NCBI GenBank assembly: GCA_947247005.1
Contig: OX365949.1
Coordinates: forward strand, 9,744,001-9,808,000
Origin: Spisula solida
Taxonomy: Eukaryota > Mollusca > Bivalvia > Venerida > Mactridae
Reading direction: 5' to 3'
DNA: 64,000 bases
The translations under genes and the position numbers were made by a program. The notes below the pieces were generated by a model, which was given only the letters and a program-made list of their open reading frames with translations, had not been told where the DNA came from and did no database searches. Every line of letters begins with the position of its first letter. Within the stretch, counting starts at the first letter, position 1. Of the stretch, positions 48,901-54,099 are shown in pieces.

Positions 48901-51900
48901 ATTATTAGCACTAAATATTATTAGCACTATATTGTTAGCACTATATTATTATTTTTTATATTGGGTATTTAGTGTACCCAGGCCTTTCTCTGCACTGCAG
49001 TAATCAGGGGCCAGTCTATACAAATACCTTTACATATATGGTACTATACTTCTGTGGAAGTTGATGATCTTATCAATTAGCACACCAGGAGGTGTTAACT
49101 GGCCATGATTAGATAATTAGCAAGTTTAAGGGAGTTTAAATACCAATACAGTCTTATACAGATATGCATATACAAATGTAGATAGATATGTCAAGCTTCA
49201 ATTAGATTATATTGTGTATTGTGTTTAATTAATGCTTAAATTGTTAATTTCTTTATTATCAACAGAATATTGTCATGTTTGGTGTTGATTTATTCAGTAT
49301 TTCATAAGTAATAAGATGGCAGTGCTAAAATGTAGATTTGAAGTCTAGTTTTATAGAAATTGTCTTTTATTTGTTTTGCTTACTCCAGTGCATGTGCACT
49401 ATGTTTACATAAAAGTGTTAAATGGTCAAAATCTTTATTTTTATCAGAATGTGGTTATATTTGGTGTCTATTAAATCAGCATTTTGTTAGGAATATGATG
49501 GCATTGTTAGTTTGTTGATTGGAAGTTTAGTTTTATAGTAATTGCCTCTACAAAATATTAGTGTATTGAACGTTATTGTTTTACTTGGCTTAGTGTGATG
49601 AGTCACTGGTAGACATCAGGCGGTGCTTATCAGTGTCTCAGATCTGTCAATCTTCAGAATGCACTGACTGACCAGTTGACCAGAGGCTTATCAGCCAATC
49701 AAATCTTTTTATTAAACATTGTCCACTGACCAATTAGAGGTTATGTAAGATTACTATTAATAAGCTTGCAGCTGTTTTTTAGTCACTCTCTGCTGCCAAG
49801 GAAACTGGACTAAAAACTAAAACTGTGATCATTTACTGGTATTTAATTAATTATTTTTAAGACACTTAGGAAATTTCTGGAGTTTTTACAATTTGATTTT
49901 AAAATTAGATATATACTTAGGATATTTTAGTAGGAAAATATTTAGACACTTAGAATATTTTTGGACTTTAAGCATTTTGTCATAATTTGGGTTTATAATA
50001 CTTAGAAGTTTAAAACAATTGTACACTTTGATAGCACTTTTGATAAATATTAGTAGACTTTGTTGTTTGTGCAATTGTGAATATTTAAAGATAGTTTCAT
50101 CATTTATAAACAATGTGGTTTTTATTTCTCTTTGCACTTGTCTTTAACTTCGTAACTAACTGGGTTATATTTTTCACAATTATTCTGAGTTATTTTTACT
50201 TATATTTTTCTCGAGAAACTCGTTCCTGCAGAGTCGTATGCAGAATATAGCTGTTGAACTTAAAACTGTAGATCAATAGGTGTATTTTGAATACTTGGCA
50301 CTTGTATATACTTGTACATTTTATTTCATTTTACTTCAAAGTATTTCTGGTATTTTGATCTTGTAAATACACTTTGATTTTTGTATCTTTGTAATTATTG
50401 CTTTATTGTTATCATTAATCCTAGTTTACGACCAACATTTAGGCTGCATTATTGCGTTTGTCTCGTTTGTACGATTTCGACCTCGTATATAATTAAAATC
50501 TGTTCAGTTTATTTGGCATTTGTCGTACTTCTTTGATAATTTTGTACTTATTGGGTTCTGACTGACCCTATATAGCCAGTGGTGTCATCCTGATGAGAGA
50601 ACCGGCTCGAACGAACTAAGAACCCTAGGTGCTAAGTCCGGGTTCGCCACACAGCGATGGGCAGCTAGCTAGGTTCTAGCCGAGATTTGATCAACCTCGA
50701 CTGGCGCACCTCTGGAGGACGTCGTGGACAGCGCCGAAACGTCCAGGGAGAGGGGATCCACCTGATGAGGAACCTAGCTGCAGCGGATACACCCGTTGTT
50801 TAAAGGTAAAAGGATTTCTATGTTATTATCGTATGATCGTTTGTAAAGTTGATATATTATGAACGCATTAAAGTTCATTATTCGATCTGGCAATCGATTA
50901 TGTTGATTACTAAATTTGAAAAACATGTTGCTGCACATTTACTGCGGTGACAGGAGGGAGCAAACATGGCGACTTCCTTGTCGAAATTACACATCGACAT
51001 GAAGGTGTTTTTCTCGTAAACACAACACCAGCATCTAATTGATTATAAAGTATATTCAATGAGTTCGTATTATAAAATACATTCTAACACGATCTGCGGA
51101 TTAATCGTTTAAATATAGAGCGGACCTAACAATGTATTATTACCCCCATAAAACATACCTATCAAATTGGCTGTTTCTATTTACGCCCAGTATCACGTGA
51201 CATATTTATGAATGAATTAACGTAAACTTTATAGTAAATTTTTCTACGAGTCACGATGACAAGGCGAGTTGCACGAGAATCCAGTGTTACAGCTACGACG
51301 CATCTATTTTTAGAAACTCCAATATACTCTAGAAACCAAGTTTTATTAAAGCTTCTGATAATCAATTCATTTATATTTTTCATTTTATGAAATAGATACC
51401 ATATACTCGTGTTATTAAAATTGTTTCAATGTTTAAAATGTGGTATTTCCTTCAGAAAATTACGAAGGTCGTTTTCATTAACGAGGGAGGTAATTGTACC
51501 AGCTAATAAGCCACTCAATTTCAGCGTGGAATTATGTTCAATGTCAAATGGGTGAAAATGGAATGCGCGCAGTTAAATAGTGCGGGATATTATCGTATTT
51601 AGAATCGAAATAAAAACTCTGTTCTTGTATATTGTCGGTGAATAAAACACGGGCACTCGTTCGGATGCGGAAAATTAAATCACTCGTGCTACGCACTCGT
51701 GATTTAATTTTTCCGCATCCGAACTCCTGCCCGTGTTTTATTCACCGACAATAAACGCGAACAGATTTTTATTTCTTAAATAATGATAATTTTGACATTT
51801 TGAAAAAAAAAGCATTTGAATTAGGCGACTATATGGCACATTCACATCACGCAAGTGCTACAATGGTTTCCTTTTATGTATGACAAAATCAGATGGCATA

Positions 51901-52746
51901 CACTGTTTAAAATAGATTTTTTCAAGTGTGTGTATTTCAAGCATTTTCAAGGGGTAGGATGAACGGGCCTTTCTATATAGGAGTATTTCTAGGTTATGCA
52001 TGTTTATGTACTTTAACCATAGAGTTTGTACAGTTAATCCCCCCGTTTAGCTACCCAAGTTGGAAATTTACCTATACATGGTTGTACTGTATAAATAAGA
52101 TACGACTTCAGTGTTCTACAGATATATGAATGAAATAGTTTAGTCAGGTACTGAGCACGTGGAGCATGAGCTGTAGTATAGAGTGTAGCGTACGGTTATG
52201 TCCTAATGGGTTTACTATCTATAGGTAAATTTCCAACTTGGGTAGCTAAACGGTGGGATTAACTGTACAAACTCTATGGTTAAAGTACATAAACATGCAT
52301 AACCTATATGTAAATTTCCAGCTTTGGTAGCTAAACGGGGGGGGTTAACTGTATAAACGCTATGGTTAAAGTACATAAACATGCACAACCTAGAAATACA
52401 CCTATATAATTGTGGATAAATGAAATATTTGAGTCTGGACAGTGCACGTGGGACATTTTCACAGATAAACGCCCATGAGGAACCAATGCGCATATTATGT
52501 CATTCATTTATTTGACATTTCATTTTCTCGTTTAATATGTGGTGTGTTTTTATGCTTTCTGTGCTCGGCTGGTTATGTTGAGTGCTGCCTTCCCTGTCAT
52601 ATTTTCTTTTATCTGTTTCCTAGATCATGGGACTTAAAGTATATTCTGACCATGTCATTTTGACTTGCATGTTTTTATGACCTCGCTATGAAATAGCGGA
52701 AGGGCATATATTGTTCACCCTGTCCGCGCGCGCGCGCGTGCGAGTG

Positions 52747-52818
<72 letters not shown>

Positions 52819-54086
52819 TGTGTGCCCTTGTCCAAGCCAACTTTAAAGACATTTCCAATACTAATATCGTTTGTTTTTTAACAGGGTTTGCTTTGGTCAT
52901 ATGCGGATAACATCTGTCTTTATCGCATTGCAATAGTTCATCAGTTACTAAGTACCAGTATAGGTAAATTTCCAACTTGGGTAGATAAACGGGGGTTAAC
53001 TGTATAAACTCTATAGTTAAAGTACATAAACATGAATAAGCTAGAAATACACCTATAACAGCCTATCGATACCAATGGTTCGTTGCATAACTAATCTACT
53101 CCTAAACATGCGGTACGCGGAAAAGTAATAAAACCGAGTACCACTGTACACAAACTACAATTCAGGAAAAGTTAACCAAACATGTGATATTAGAGCTTTT
53201 ATTATCGTTATAATATTAATATACAATATTTTTATATGTATTACCTTGCAATTGCCACGAGTTTGTAAATATTCTGGGAGAGGGCTTCAACAATGTTGAA
53301 ATAACTTGTGCCCAATCCCTTTTTATCACATAACCTGCGGTCCAGGGTTCTGTTTTATCAAAGCACATACGGAAAAGTAAACTTACGATCAAATTTGAAG
53401 TATTTATAATTTGCTTTCAATTATAAAGTGTGTTAAATGGAACTGCAATTCTCATAATGATTCAGTTAATGAACTCTTACAACCCATATCCGTCACCAAT
53501 TTTCAGTTGTTTAAGAATTGTTTAGCATTCAAATTGGAGCGTAACTTTAAGATTTTCGTAAGTGCTTTGATAAAACAGTACCCAGGAGTGCCGTCATTGA
53601 AAGCCGTGCCGTAAATATCGTTCGGCACTCCCTGACTGTGAAATTAATATTTAAATTAGCTTGACGTGACGTTAGCCAATCTATGAATGTCGTCAGGATA
53701 ATATCAACGTCGCCATGACGTCGCGCTAATTTTGGCTGAAACCTATGCAGCGTACATCATCCTTTTGAACAATAATGAGCGTTTTCTAAGGTTATGTGAT
53801 AAATAGAATCTAACATTCGTGCTCATTACATACGAGTTTTAATAAACTCGTCGACAAAAACAACATGACACGAGGCTTTATCATTTTGTCCACTCGTTTG
53901 TAATGAGCACTCATAATTATGCAAGATCCTCTATAATTATGTACATTGAATGCAATAACAAATTATTAATCTGTAAGCACAGAGATTATTAACCTGACTA
54001 ATTCAATATAGTATAAATTAATATACATATTTCCAATTAAAGTACTACATACCAATGAGAGAGAAAAGTGCAATTAGTCGCAACAT
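18801..54086 (-). CDS. secreted Cys-rich protein with predicted GPI anchor (7 exons)
   Basis: Join (minus) 54086-54053, 38101-37936, 36908-36781, 35763-35640, 28854-28721, 20266-20188, 18987-18801: 852 nt, 283 residues, TAG at 18803-18801. Every junction is GT-AG and the phases agree (1,2,1,2,1,2). Residues 1-20 (MLRLIALFSLIGCAIVNVQA) look like a signal peptide. The mature part has 14 Cys (21, 61, 80, 109, 112, 146, 164, 191, 200, 213, 221, 226, 234, 258), an even number suiting disulfides. Sequons are at N27 and N233. The C-terminus is AANAATMSFLLLVSAAMYAM then VFTN, a small-residue site plus hydrophobic tail as in GPI-anchored proteins. I do not recognise the family. The function is unknown; an extracellular, membrane-tethered role is inferred. 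Confidence 0.8.
20188..20266 (-). CDS. GPI-type protein exon 6
   Basis: 79 nt, too short to notice as a free open frame. Acceptor TTGTCTTTGTAG, donor GTAAGTA. Encodes NFDCVMAEQTETDFKACIDD then ASTAC, with two bases on each side completing split Ala codons. Confidence 0.85.
20971..21745 (+). mobile_element. LINE 3' end with TTGAC-repeat tail
   Basis: A 178-codon frame (20971-21507) encodes the C-terminal region of a LINE polyprotein: IDQYVQGWFDEL, YKSFKVDFVQEKYL, RIALSRLQCSAHKLAIEEGR, then CKFCRM...ETEYHFLLICSFYKEIRE, a CCHC-type pattern. It ends LSQLD*. The 3' UTR runs to the microsatellite-like tail (TTGAC)n at about 21730. The element is 5'-truncated and lies antisense in intron 5 of the secreted-protein gene. 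Confidence 0.82.
21872..21965 (+). repeat. dispersed ~100-bp repeat (GGGAAGG-AG-ACTCAACTTAACCAGCC)
   Basis: Shares GGGAAGGTAGTACTCAACTT AACCAGCC and AGAAAACATAAAA with copies at 56335-56440 (plus) and, inverted, at 40305-40400 and 52520-52605. Confidence 0.65.
22020..22995 (+). pseudogene. LINE fragment: reverse transcriptase end to CCHC, frameshifted
   Basis: Starts in the late RT region (YANRWGYEFNFDKCKLMIFG), continues through the thumb-like region (RKARSSLFSISSL, VVIPTALNGVELWYN) and changes frame near 22440. The second frame (22435-22995) carries the C-terminal domain with IRQ-type helices and CKYCKTETVDINLHLLAQCLY. Truncated at the 5' side. It is a different copy from the LINE just upstream. 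Confidence 0.75.
23490..23518. repeat. (AT)n microsatellite
   Basis: About 14 uninterrupted TA dinucleotides. Confidence 0.9.
24068..27660. mobile_element. 3.6-kb fold-back element with ~500-bp inverted repeats and TTAA flanks
   Basis: The left terminus GGTGGAACCACACTATAAAA is mirrored at the right terminus, and both are flanked by TTAA (24064-24067 and 27661-27664). The arms, about 24068-24570 and 27155-27660, are colinear in reverse complement (shared blocks include ACGCGTTTTGACGTCGTT-like, AACGTGCTAACAAAG-like and CGTCAAAAAATGTTTAAATT). The TTAA duplication is the hallmark of piggyBac-type insertion, but no transposase frame is seen in the 2.6-kb interior, so it is non-autonomous. It contains a truncated copy of another MITE (25535-25905). 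Confidence 0.8.
25535..25904 (-). mobile_element. truncated inverted copy of the 38.15-kb TA-flanked MITE
   Basis: On the minus strand it has CTTTCCGCTACCATAGCGTA at its end and the same stretch of about 73 open codons (GYYGP-VVHRF-GPL, KEGFERRF-KTE, RHCGTIPCGIALTFSAK) as 38229-38450. It is missing the far terminus. It sits inside the TTAA fold-back element. Confidence 0.75.
27740..28150 (-). pseudogene. LINE 3' fragment (C-terminal CCHC region)
   Basis: The minus-strand frame contains RTHRSALPKFRCDVAPLKID then RFCFNCMNAVEKEYHVIMSC NLYENTRRHL*. The R-ALPKFR...G-Y-GIP-DER-C-NC...EKEYHV--C-LY motif is standard for LINE C-termini. Upstream codons YIHVLFQHSYETETH are also open. Confidence 0.75.
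28721..28854 (-). CDS. GPI-type protein exon 5
   Basis: Acceptor TTTCTTTTTCAG, donor G|GTAAAT. Encodes IGTVATIASSATCYGAATFA TAGIDSDNIAPLNEALTDAC TDIQ, with one base at each side finishing split codons (Phe in, Ala out). Confidence 0.85.
29022..29120 (+). repeat. ~20-bp tandem repeat TATACCGTTTAAATGGCTTA, 5 copies
   Basis: Five near-identical units immediately upstream of an AT-rich dispersed repeat (CCATTATAACAGGCTTAAGT, which itself recurs at about 29595). Confidence 0.85.
29405..29560. repeat. hairpin repeat centred on TCACTCGTGCTACGCACTCGTGA
   Basis: Near-palindrome with arms ATTATAAAATATAGGCACTC... and the complement of ...GTGCCTATATTTTATTACGC, centred on AAATCACTCGTGCTACGCAC TCGTGATTT. 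Related palindromes occur at 39380-39540 and 51600-51790. Confidence 0.75.
29838..30110 (+). mobile_element. tRNA-derived SINE
   Basis: A polymerase III B box GGTTCAACCCC lies at 29883-29893, with a poor A-box-like TGGCCTATATATAGG about 40 bp upstream, in tRNA spacing (GGGATCGAGAGGTCTCGGGT before the B box). A non-tRNA body follows (ATGTGTGAATTATACCTGTG AGGGCGG). The A box is degraded, so this copy is probably inactive. The central body may belong to one of the conserved-domain SINE families of marine invertebrates, but I cannot confirm which. Confidence 0.6.
30342..30720 (+). mobile_element. possible mariner-like 5' end
   Basis: Starts GGGGGTCATTCAATAAGAAT GCG, which resembles mariner-type terminal sequences, and about 300 bp later has an ATG with a short frame (MDRPTCPSTIKCYLSKPYRP). 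No transposase catalytic region and no matching right terminus are seen. The call is tentative. Confidence 0.25.
30821..30922 (+). repeat. copy of ~100-bp dispersed repeat (see 51.97-53.06 kb)
   Basis: Contains ACTGTACAAACTCTAT, GTACATAAACATGCATAACC and AGAAATACACCTATAT, shared with four copies between 51972 and 53063. Confidence 0.75.
31015..31355 (+). repeat. partial copy of the 39.4/51.1-kb repeat
   Basis: Matches 39705-40055 and, inverted, 51075-51435 (shared GAGAGTATATTGGAGTTTCT AAAAATAGAT, TATAAAGTTTACGTTC, GCAGATCGTGTTA). The hairpin half of the element is missing here. Confidence 0.75.
32565..32664. repeat. near-perfect 39-bp hairpin with GC-rich loop
   Basis: The left arm GTTAGAACATATTAAGTAAA TTTTAATGATTAAAAAGG is matched in reverse complement by 32626-32664. 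The loop is GCGGAGCGAGCGAAGCGAAG CGAG. It abuts the MITE at 32670. Confidence 0.85.
32670..32823 (+). mobile_element. 154-bp MITE, copy 1
   Basis: Inverted ends TTAGAATATAAC. Almost identical, base for base and in length, to 36340-36493. The interior includes GATTGGCCGATAGAAATTAG CG and ACCGCGAAAATGCGGCG. Confidence 0.8.
33640..34145 (+). pseudogene. LINE endonuclease fragment (degenerate)
   Basis: One frame reads TSTPDLAFCTDQI, then IKREVCELLEGSDYCLVYLI, PRWNYKKTNWTLYQRLSDDL and, after a stop, REELEDLQTKLSEAREEAET. The order (S-PDL-F, SD--LV, P-WNYKK-NW) matches the end of the EEP/APE endonuclease domain and following linker of Jockey/CR1-like LINEs. In-frame stops at TAG (33788) and near 34012 mark it as dead. 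Confidence 0.65.
35640..35763 (-). CDS. GPI-type protein exon 4
   Basis: Acceptor CTCATTCTTTCAG, donor TTT|GTAAGT. Encodes DCLTQFLTALAFDPSSFYHT EGTGKYPSVGDIPAMCGDST. Two bases at each side complete split codons (Asn in, Phe out). Confidence 0.85.
35863..36307 (+). repeat. 14-bp minisatellite (CTACTACTGTTCCG)n
   Basis: About 30 units of CTACTACTGTTCCG with GTTCGGCTAAAACTGTTCCG variants. It gives an open but low-complexity frame (FRYYC.. repeats) that is a by-product. Confidence 0.93.
36340..36493 (+). mobile_element. 154-bp MITE, copy 2
   Basis: Same ends (TTAGAATATAAC) and same length as 32670-32823, with only a few differences. Confidence 0.8.
36781..36908 (-). CDS. GPI-type protein exon 3
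   Basis: Acceptor TTCTTTTGACAG, donor A|GTAAGC. Encodes DAVSALENLIGGCRPYAALL EIVGGVTVEDLMVEFNDIST FC. The frame also reads into both flanking introns, so the splice signals define the ends. Confidence 0.85.
37033..37935 (-). repeat. 38-bp tandem array starting at a 5' splice site
   Basis: CATGTATGTAAGTATTG recurs every 38 bp from 37033 to 37907 (23 full periods). Read on the minus strand, each unit starts GTGGGTATATTCTG (or GTGTGTATATTC, GTTGGTCTATTC) and the unit nearest the exon starts GTAAGTATATTCTC, which is the donor of exon 2. The array therefore begins at the exon/intron border. Confidence 0.95.
37936..38101 (-). CDS. GPI-type protein exon 2
   Basis: Acceptor GTCATCTTTCCAG, donor GC|GTAAGT. 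Encodes CAIVNVQACLTADGNSTLLS NAALIVAGLPAVSDPPTALE ITASFTAFCSDSSL. Includes the end of the signal peptide, a predicted cleavage before C21 and the NST sequon. Confidence 0.85.
38149..38771 (+). mobile_element. 0.62-kb TA-flanked MITE (TATCCTTTCCGCTACCA termini)
   Basis: Inverted ends TATCCTTTCCGCTACCA and TGGTAGCGGAAAGGATA are flanked by TA at 38149-38150 and 38770-38771, as for Tc1/mariner-type insertions. It contains a 124-codon open frame (38229-38603) whose first 73 codons are shared with the copy at 25.6 kb, and an A23 run at 38531-38553. No DDE transposase. Confidence 0.8.
39261..39373. repeat. 44-bp-arm hairpin with 24-nt loop
   Basis: The left arm 39261-39305 and right arm 39330-39373 are reverse complements apart from one extra A and one mismatch (core ACAGTTGTATATCGGCTGTT ATACA). 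The loop contains GTCGCGTCAAAACTTC. Confidence 0.88.
39375..40055 (+). mobile_element. ~690-bp dispersed element with TCACTCGTG hairpin
   Basis: Colinear with the reverse complement of 51075-51790. The hairpin half has arms TTGTCGGTGAAT..GGGCA..GTTCGGATGCGG and the complement CCGCATCCGAACGAGTGCCC. The other half contains CCCTCGTTAATGAAAACGAC CTTCGTAATTTTCTGAAGGA. No coding capacity. Confidence 0.75.
40305..40400 (-). repeat. dispersed ~100-bp repeat, inverted copy
   Basis: Contains AGTTAAGTTGAGTGCTGCCT TCCCTGTCTGACTTAA, the reverse complement of the block at 56335-56380. Confidence 0.65.
40425..40738 (+). repeat. two-unit ~155-bp repeat rich in TGACCTTTGACCT
   Basis: Two copies of ACCTTGAC(C/T)TTTGACCTAC TGA(C/T)CT, AATCGATAGGGGTCAT / AATCAATAGGGGTCAT, TTGCTGACCAACCTCCA, AAAGTTT and AGGTCAAA-CGTT. 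This looks like a repeat I recall as common in molluscan genomes. AGGTCA-type words also occur near 6.8, 7.6, 10.4, 10.7 and 10.9 kb. Confidence 0.75.
41068..41089 (+). repeat. (CAA)n microsatellite
   Basis: About seven CAA/ACA triplets just upstream of the RLE-type LINE. Confidence 0.8.
41249..43031 (+). pseudogene. 5'-truncated RLE-type (R2-like) LINE, RT to endonuclease, frameshifted
   Basis: The first frame (41249-42016) starts inside the RT domain: GACTISVILFSAAMNLMV, the catalytic FMDD box (RAFMDDMTITAKS), KSRSLVLKKGKV, VKSLGKLF, KYKAWIYQHGVLPRLLWPLL, IRRWLGVPRSFSS. A shift near 42000 leads to the second frame (about 42005-42640) with VYDVLPTPTNLQTW and the zinc knuckle CKLCGWPANLEHILSSC (CX2CX9HX4C). 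A second shift near 42600 leads to WELLVDLAKQLRFPPEI and the PD-(D/E)XK-type endonuclease SPDVLL...IVLLELTVPWEE, AYEIKKAKYQPLLDE, RGFAGQSLWKAYSILGITGM. The order RT, CCHC, restriction-like endonuclease marks the R2/NeSL/Hero-type group; the exact clade is not resolved. It is split by the LTR element at 43032. Confidence 0.85.
43032..44816 (+). repeat. 5' LTR (1785 bp)
   Basis: TG...CA bounded. Unusually long for an invertebrate LTR. A strong TATAAATA-like sequence (CTATAAATAAGCTTGC, about 43916) and a short AATAAA-poor 3' part are present, but promoter and poly(A) sites are not resolved. Confidence 0.92.
44820..44838 (+). promoter_or_regulatory. primer-binding site, tRNA-Leu-like
   Basis: TGGTGTCCGAAGTGTGGGA begins three bases after the 5' LTR. 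The TGGTGTC-GAAGTG-GGA form resembles sites primed by tRNA-Leu in other LTR elements. Confidence 0.6.
45050..45370 (+). repeat. imperfect duplication inside the LTR element
   Basis: GATTTTATATTT-AACTAACCAA-GTGG...GCATTCT and ACTCCCACTGTACTAATTCT ATTTCTTCTATCTAAG occur twice, near 45070 and 45250. Confidence 0.8.
46395..47150 (+). repeat. ~56-bp tandem repeat inside the LTR element
   Basis: A dozen or so units of TATTATATTTCACCTCTGTT GTGTGGACAGGTGATTTACC ATT...GGACAATC, with variants that insert ATGTTAACATATCATCGTTG. Open frames across it are a by-product. Confidence 0.9.
47173..47433 (+). repeat. 65-bp tandem repeat, 4 copies, inside the LTR element
   Basis: Four near-identical units containing GAACTATTCCAGTTCTTTCA CACTATCCGTGTGAACCTTG. 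Each holds a hairpin-forming TTCACAC/GTGTGAA pair. Confidence 0.92.
48415..48655 (+). repeat. ~20-bp tandem repeat TTGCTAGTTTTGAGCATAAAG
   Basis: About a dozen imperfect copies of a 19-23-bp unit, within 250 bp of the 3' LTR. Confidence 0.85.
48858..48871 (+). promoter_or_regulatory. polypurine tract
   Basis: CAAGGAAGGGGCAG immediately before the 3' LTR, the expected plus-strand primer site. Confidence 0.75.
48872..50651 (+). repeat. 3' LTR (1780 bp)
   Basis: Nearly identical to 43032-44816, including TGTGAAG and CGCCACA ends. A 4-bp loss (AATACGTACACTTTG versus AATACACTTTG) is the largest difference noticed. Confidence 0.92.
50652..50800 (+). pseudogene. 3' remainder of the interrupted RLE-type LINE
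   Basis: Downstream of the LTR element the LINE resumes. Joining at the CAGC duplication gives ...SWQKREQ|RWAAS, the expected C-terminal run of this family, after an in-frame TGA near 43007. The following GC-rich 3' UTR (CTGGAGGACGTCGTGGACAG CGCCGAAACGTC) ends near 50800. Confidence 0.7.
51075..51790 (-). mobile_element. inverted copy of the 39.4-kb dispersed element
   Basis: Reverse complement of 39375-40055 over its length, with the better palindrome ATTAAATCACTCGTGCTACG CACTCGTGATTTAAT at about 51685. Confidence 0.75.
52520..52605 (-). repeat. dispersed ~100-bp repeat, inverted copy
   Basis: Contains GGTTATGTTGAGTGCTGCCT TCCCTGTC, matching the inverse of 56340-56380. Confidence 0.6.
52727..52822 (+). 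repeat. (CG)n / (TGCG)n microsatellite
   Basis: A short CG run and then about twenty TGCG units, a strongly alternating purine-pyrimidine tract inside intron 1 of the secreted-protein gene. Confidence 0.95.
53345..53592. repeat. ~250-bp hairpin repeat
   Basis: The left arm AGGGTTCTGTTTTATCAAAG CACATACG and AAACTTACGATCAAATTTGA are matched by the complement of 53530-53592 (TGGGTACTGTTTTATCAAAG CACTTACG). Arms are about 60 bp. Confidence 0.75.
53800..53950. repeat. dispersed palindromic repeat shared with 11040-11190
   Basis: GTGCTCATTACATACGAGTT and, inverted, ACTCGTTTGTAATGAGCAC flank a CGACAAAAACAAC / TTTTGTC core. It ends ATGCAAGATCCTCTATAATT. Confidence 0.65.
54053..54086 (-). CDS. GPI-type protein exon 1 (start codon, signal peptide)
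   Basis: 34 nt: ATG at 54086-54084, MLRLIALFSLI plus one base, then GTATGT. It was found by asking for a start whose phase-1 donor fits exon 2; joining completes a hydrophobic signal peptide. About 140 bp upstream (minus strand) TTTATATAA could serve as a TATA element. The 16-kb distance to exon 2 makes this the least certain exon; transcripts would decide it. Confidence 0.68.
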
Positions 54087-54099
54087 CTTTTATCTTATC

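Larger units (their letters stand above)
43028..50655 (+). mobile_element. 7.6-kb LTR retrotransposon without gag/pol (LARD-like)
   Basis: Direct LTRs 43032-44816 and 48872-50651 both start TGTGAAG and end CGCCACA. A 4-bp target duplication CAGC lies at 43028-43031 and 50652-50655. A primer-binding site lies 3 bases after the 5' LTR, and a purine tract AAGGAAGGGGCAG immediately precedes the 3' LTR. The LTRs differ at roughly 20 positions by eye over 1.78 kb plus a few small indels, so insertion is fairly recent. The 4.06-kb interior has no protease, RT, RNase H or integrase frame and is largely tandem repeats. It must rely on another element's proteins. Confidence 0.9.
51972..53063. repeat. 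cluster of four copies of a ~100-bp repeat
   Basis: Copies at 51972-52080 (minus), 52215-52305, 52306-52413 and 52956-53063 (plus). The core is GTAAATTTCCAACTTGGGTA GCTAAACGGGGG...AACTGTA-AAACTCTATGGTTAAA GTACATAAACATG. A fifth copy lies at 30821-30922. The first two form an inverted pair. Confidence 0.85.
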
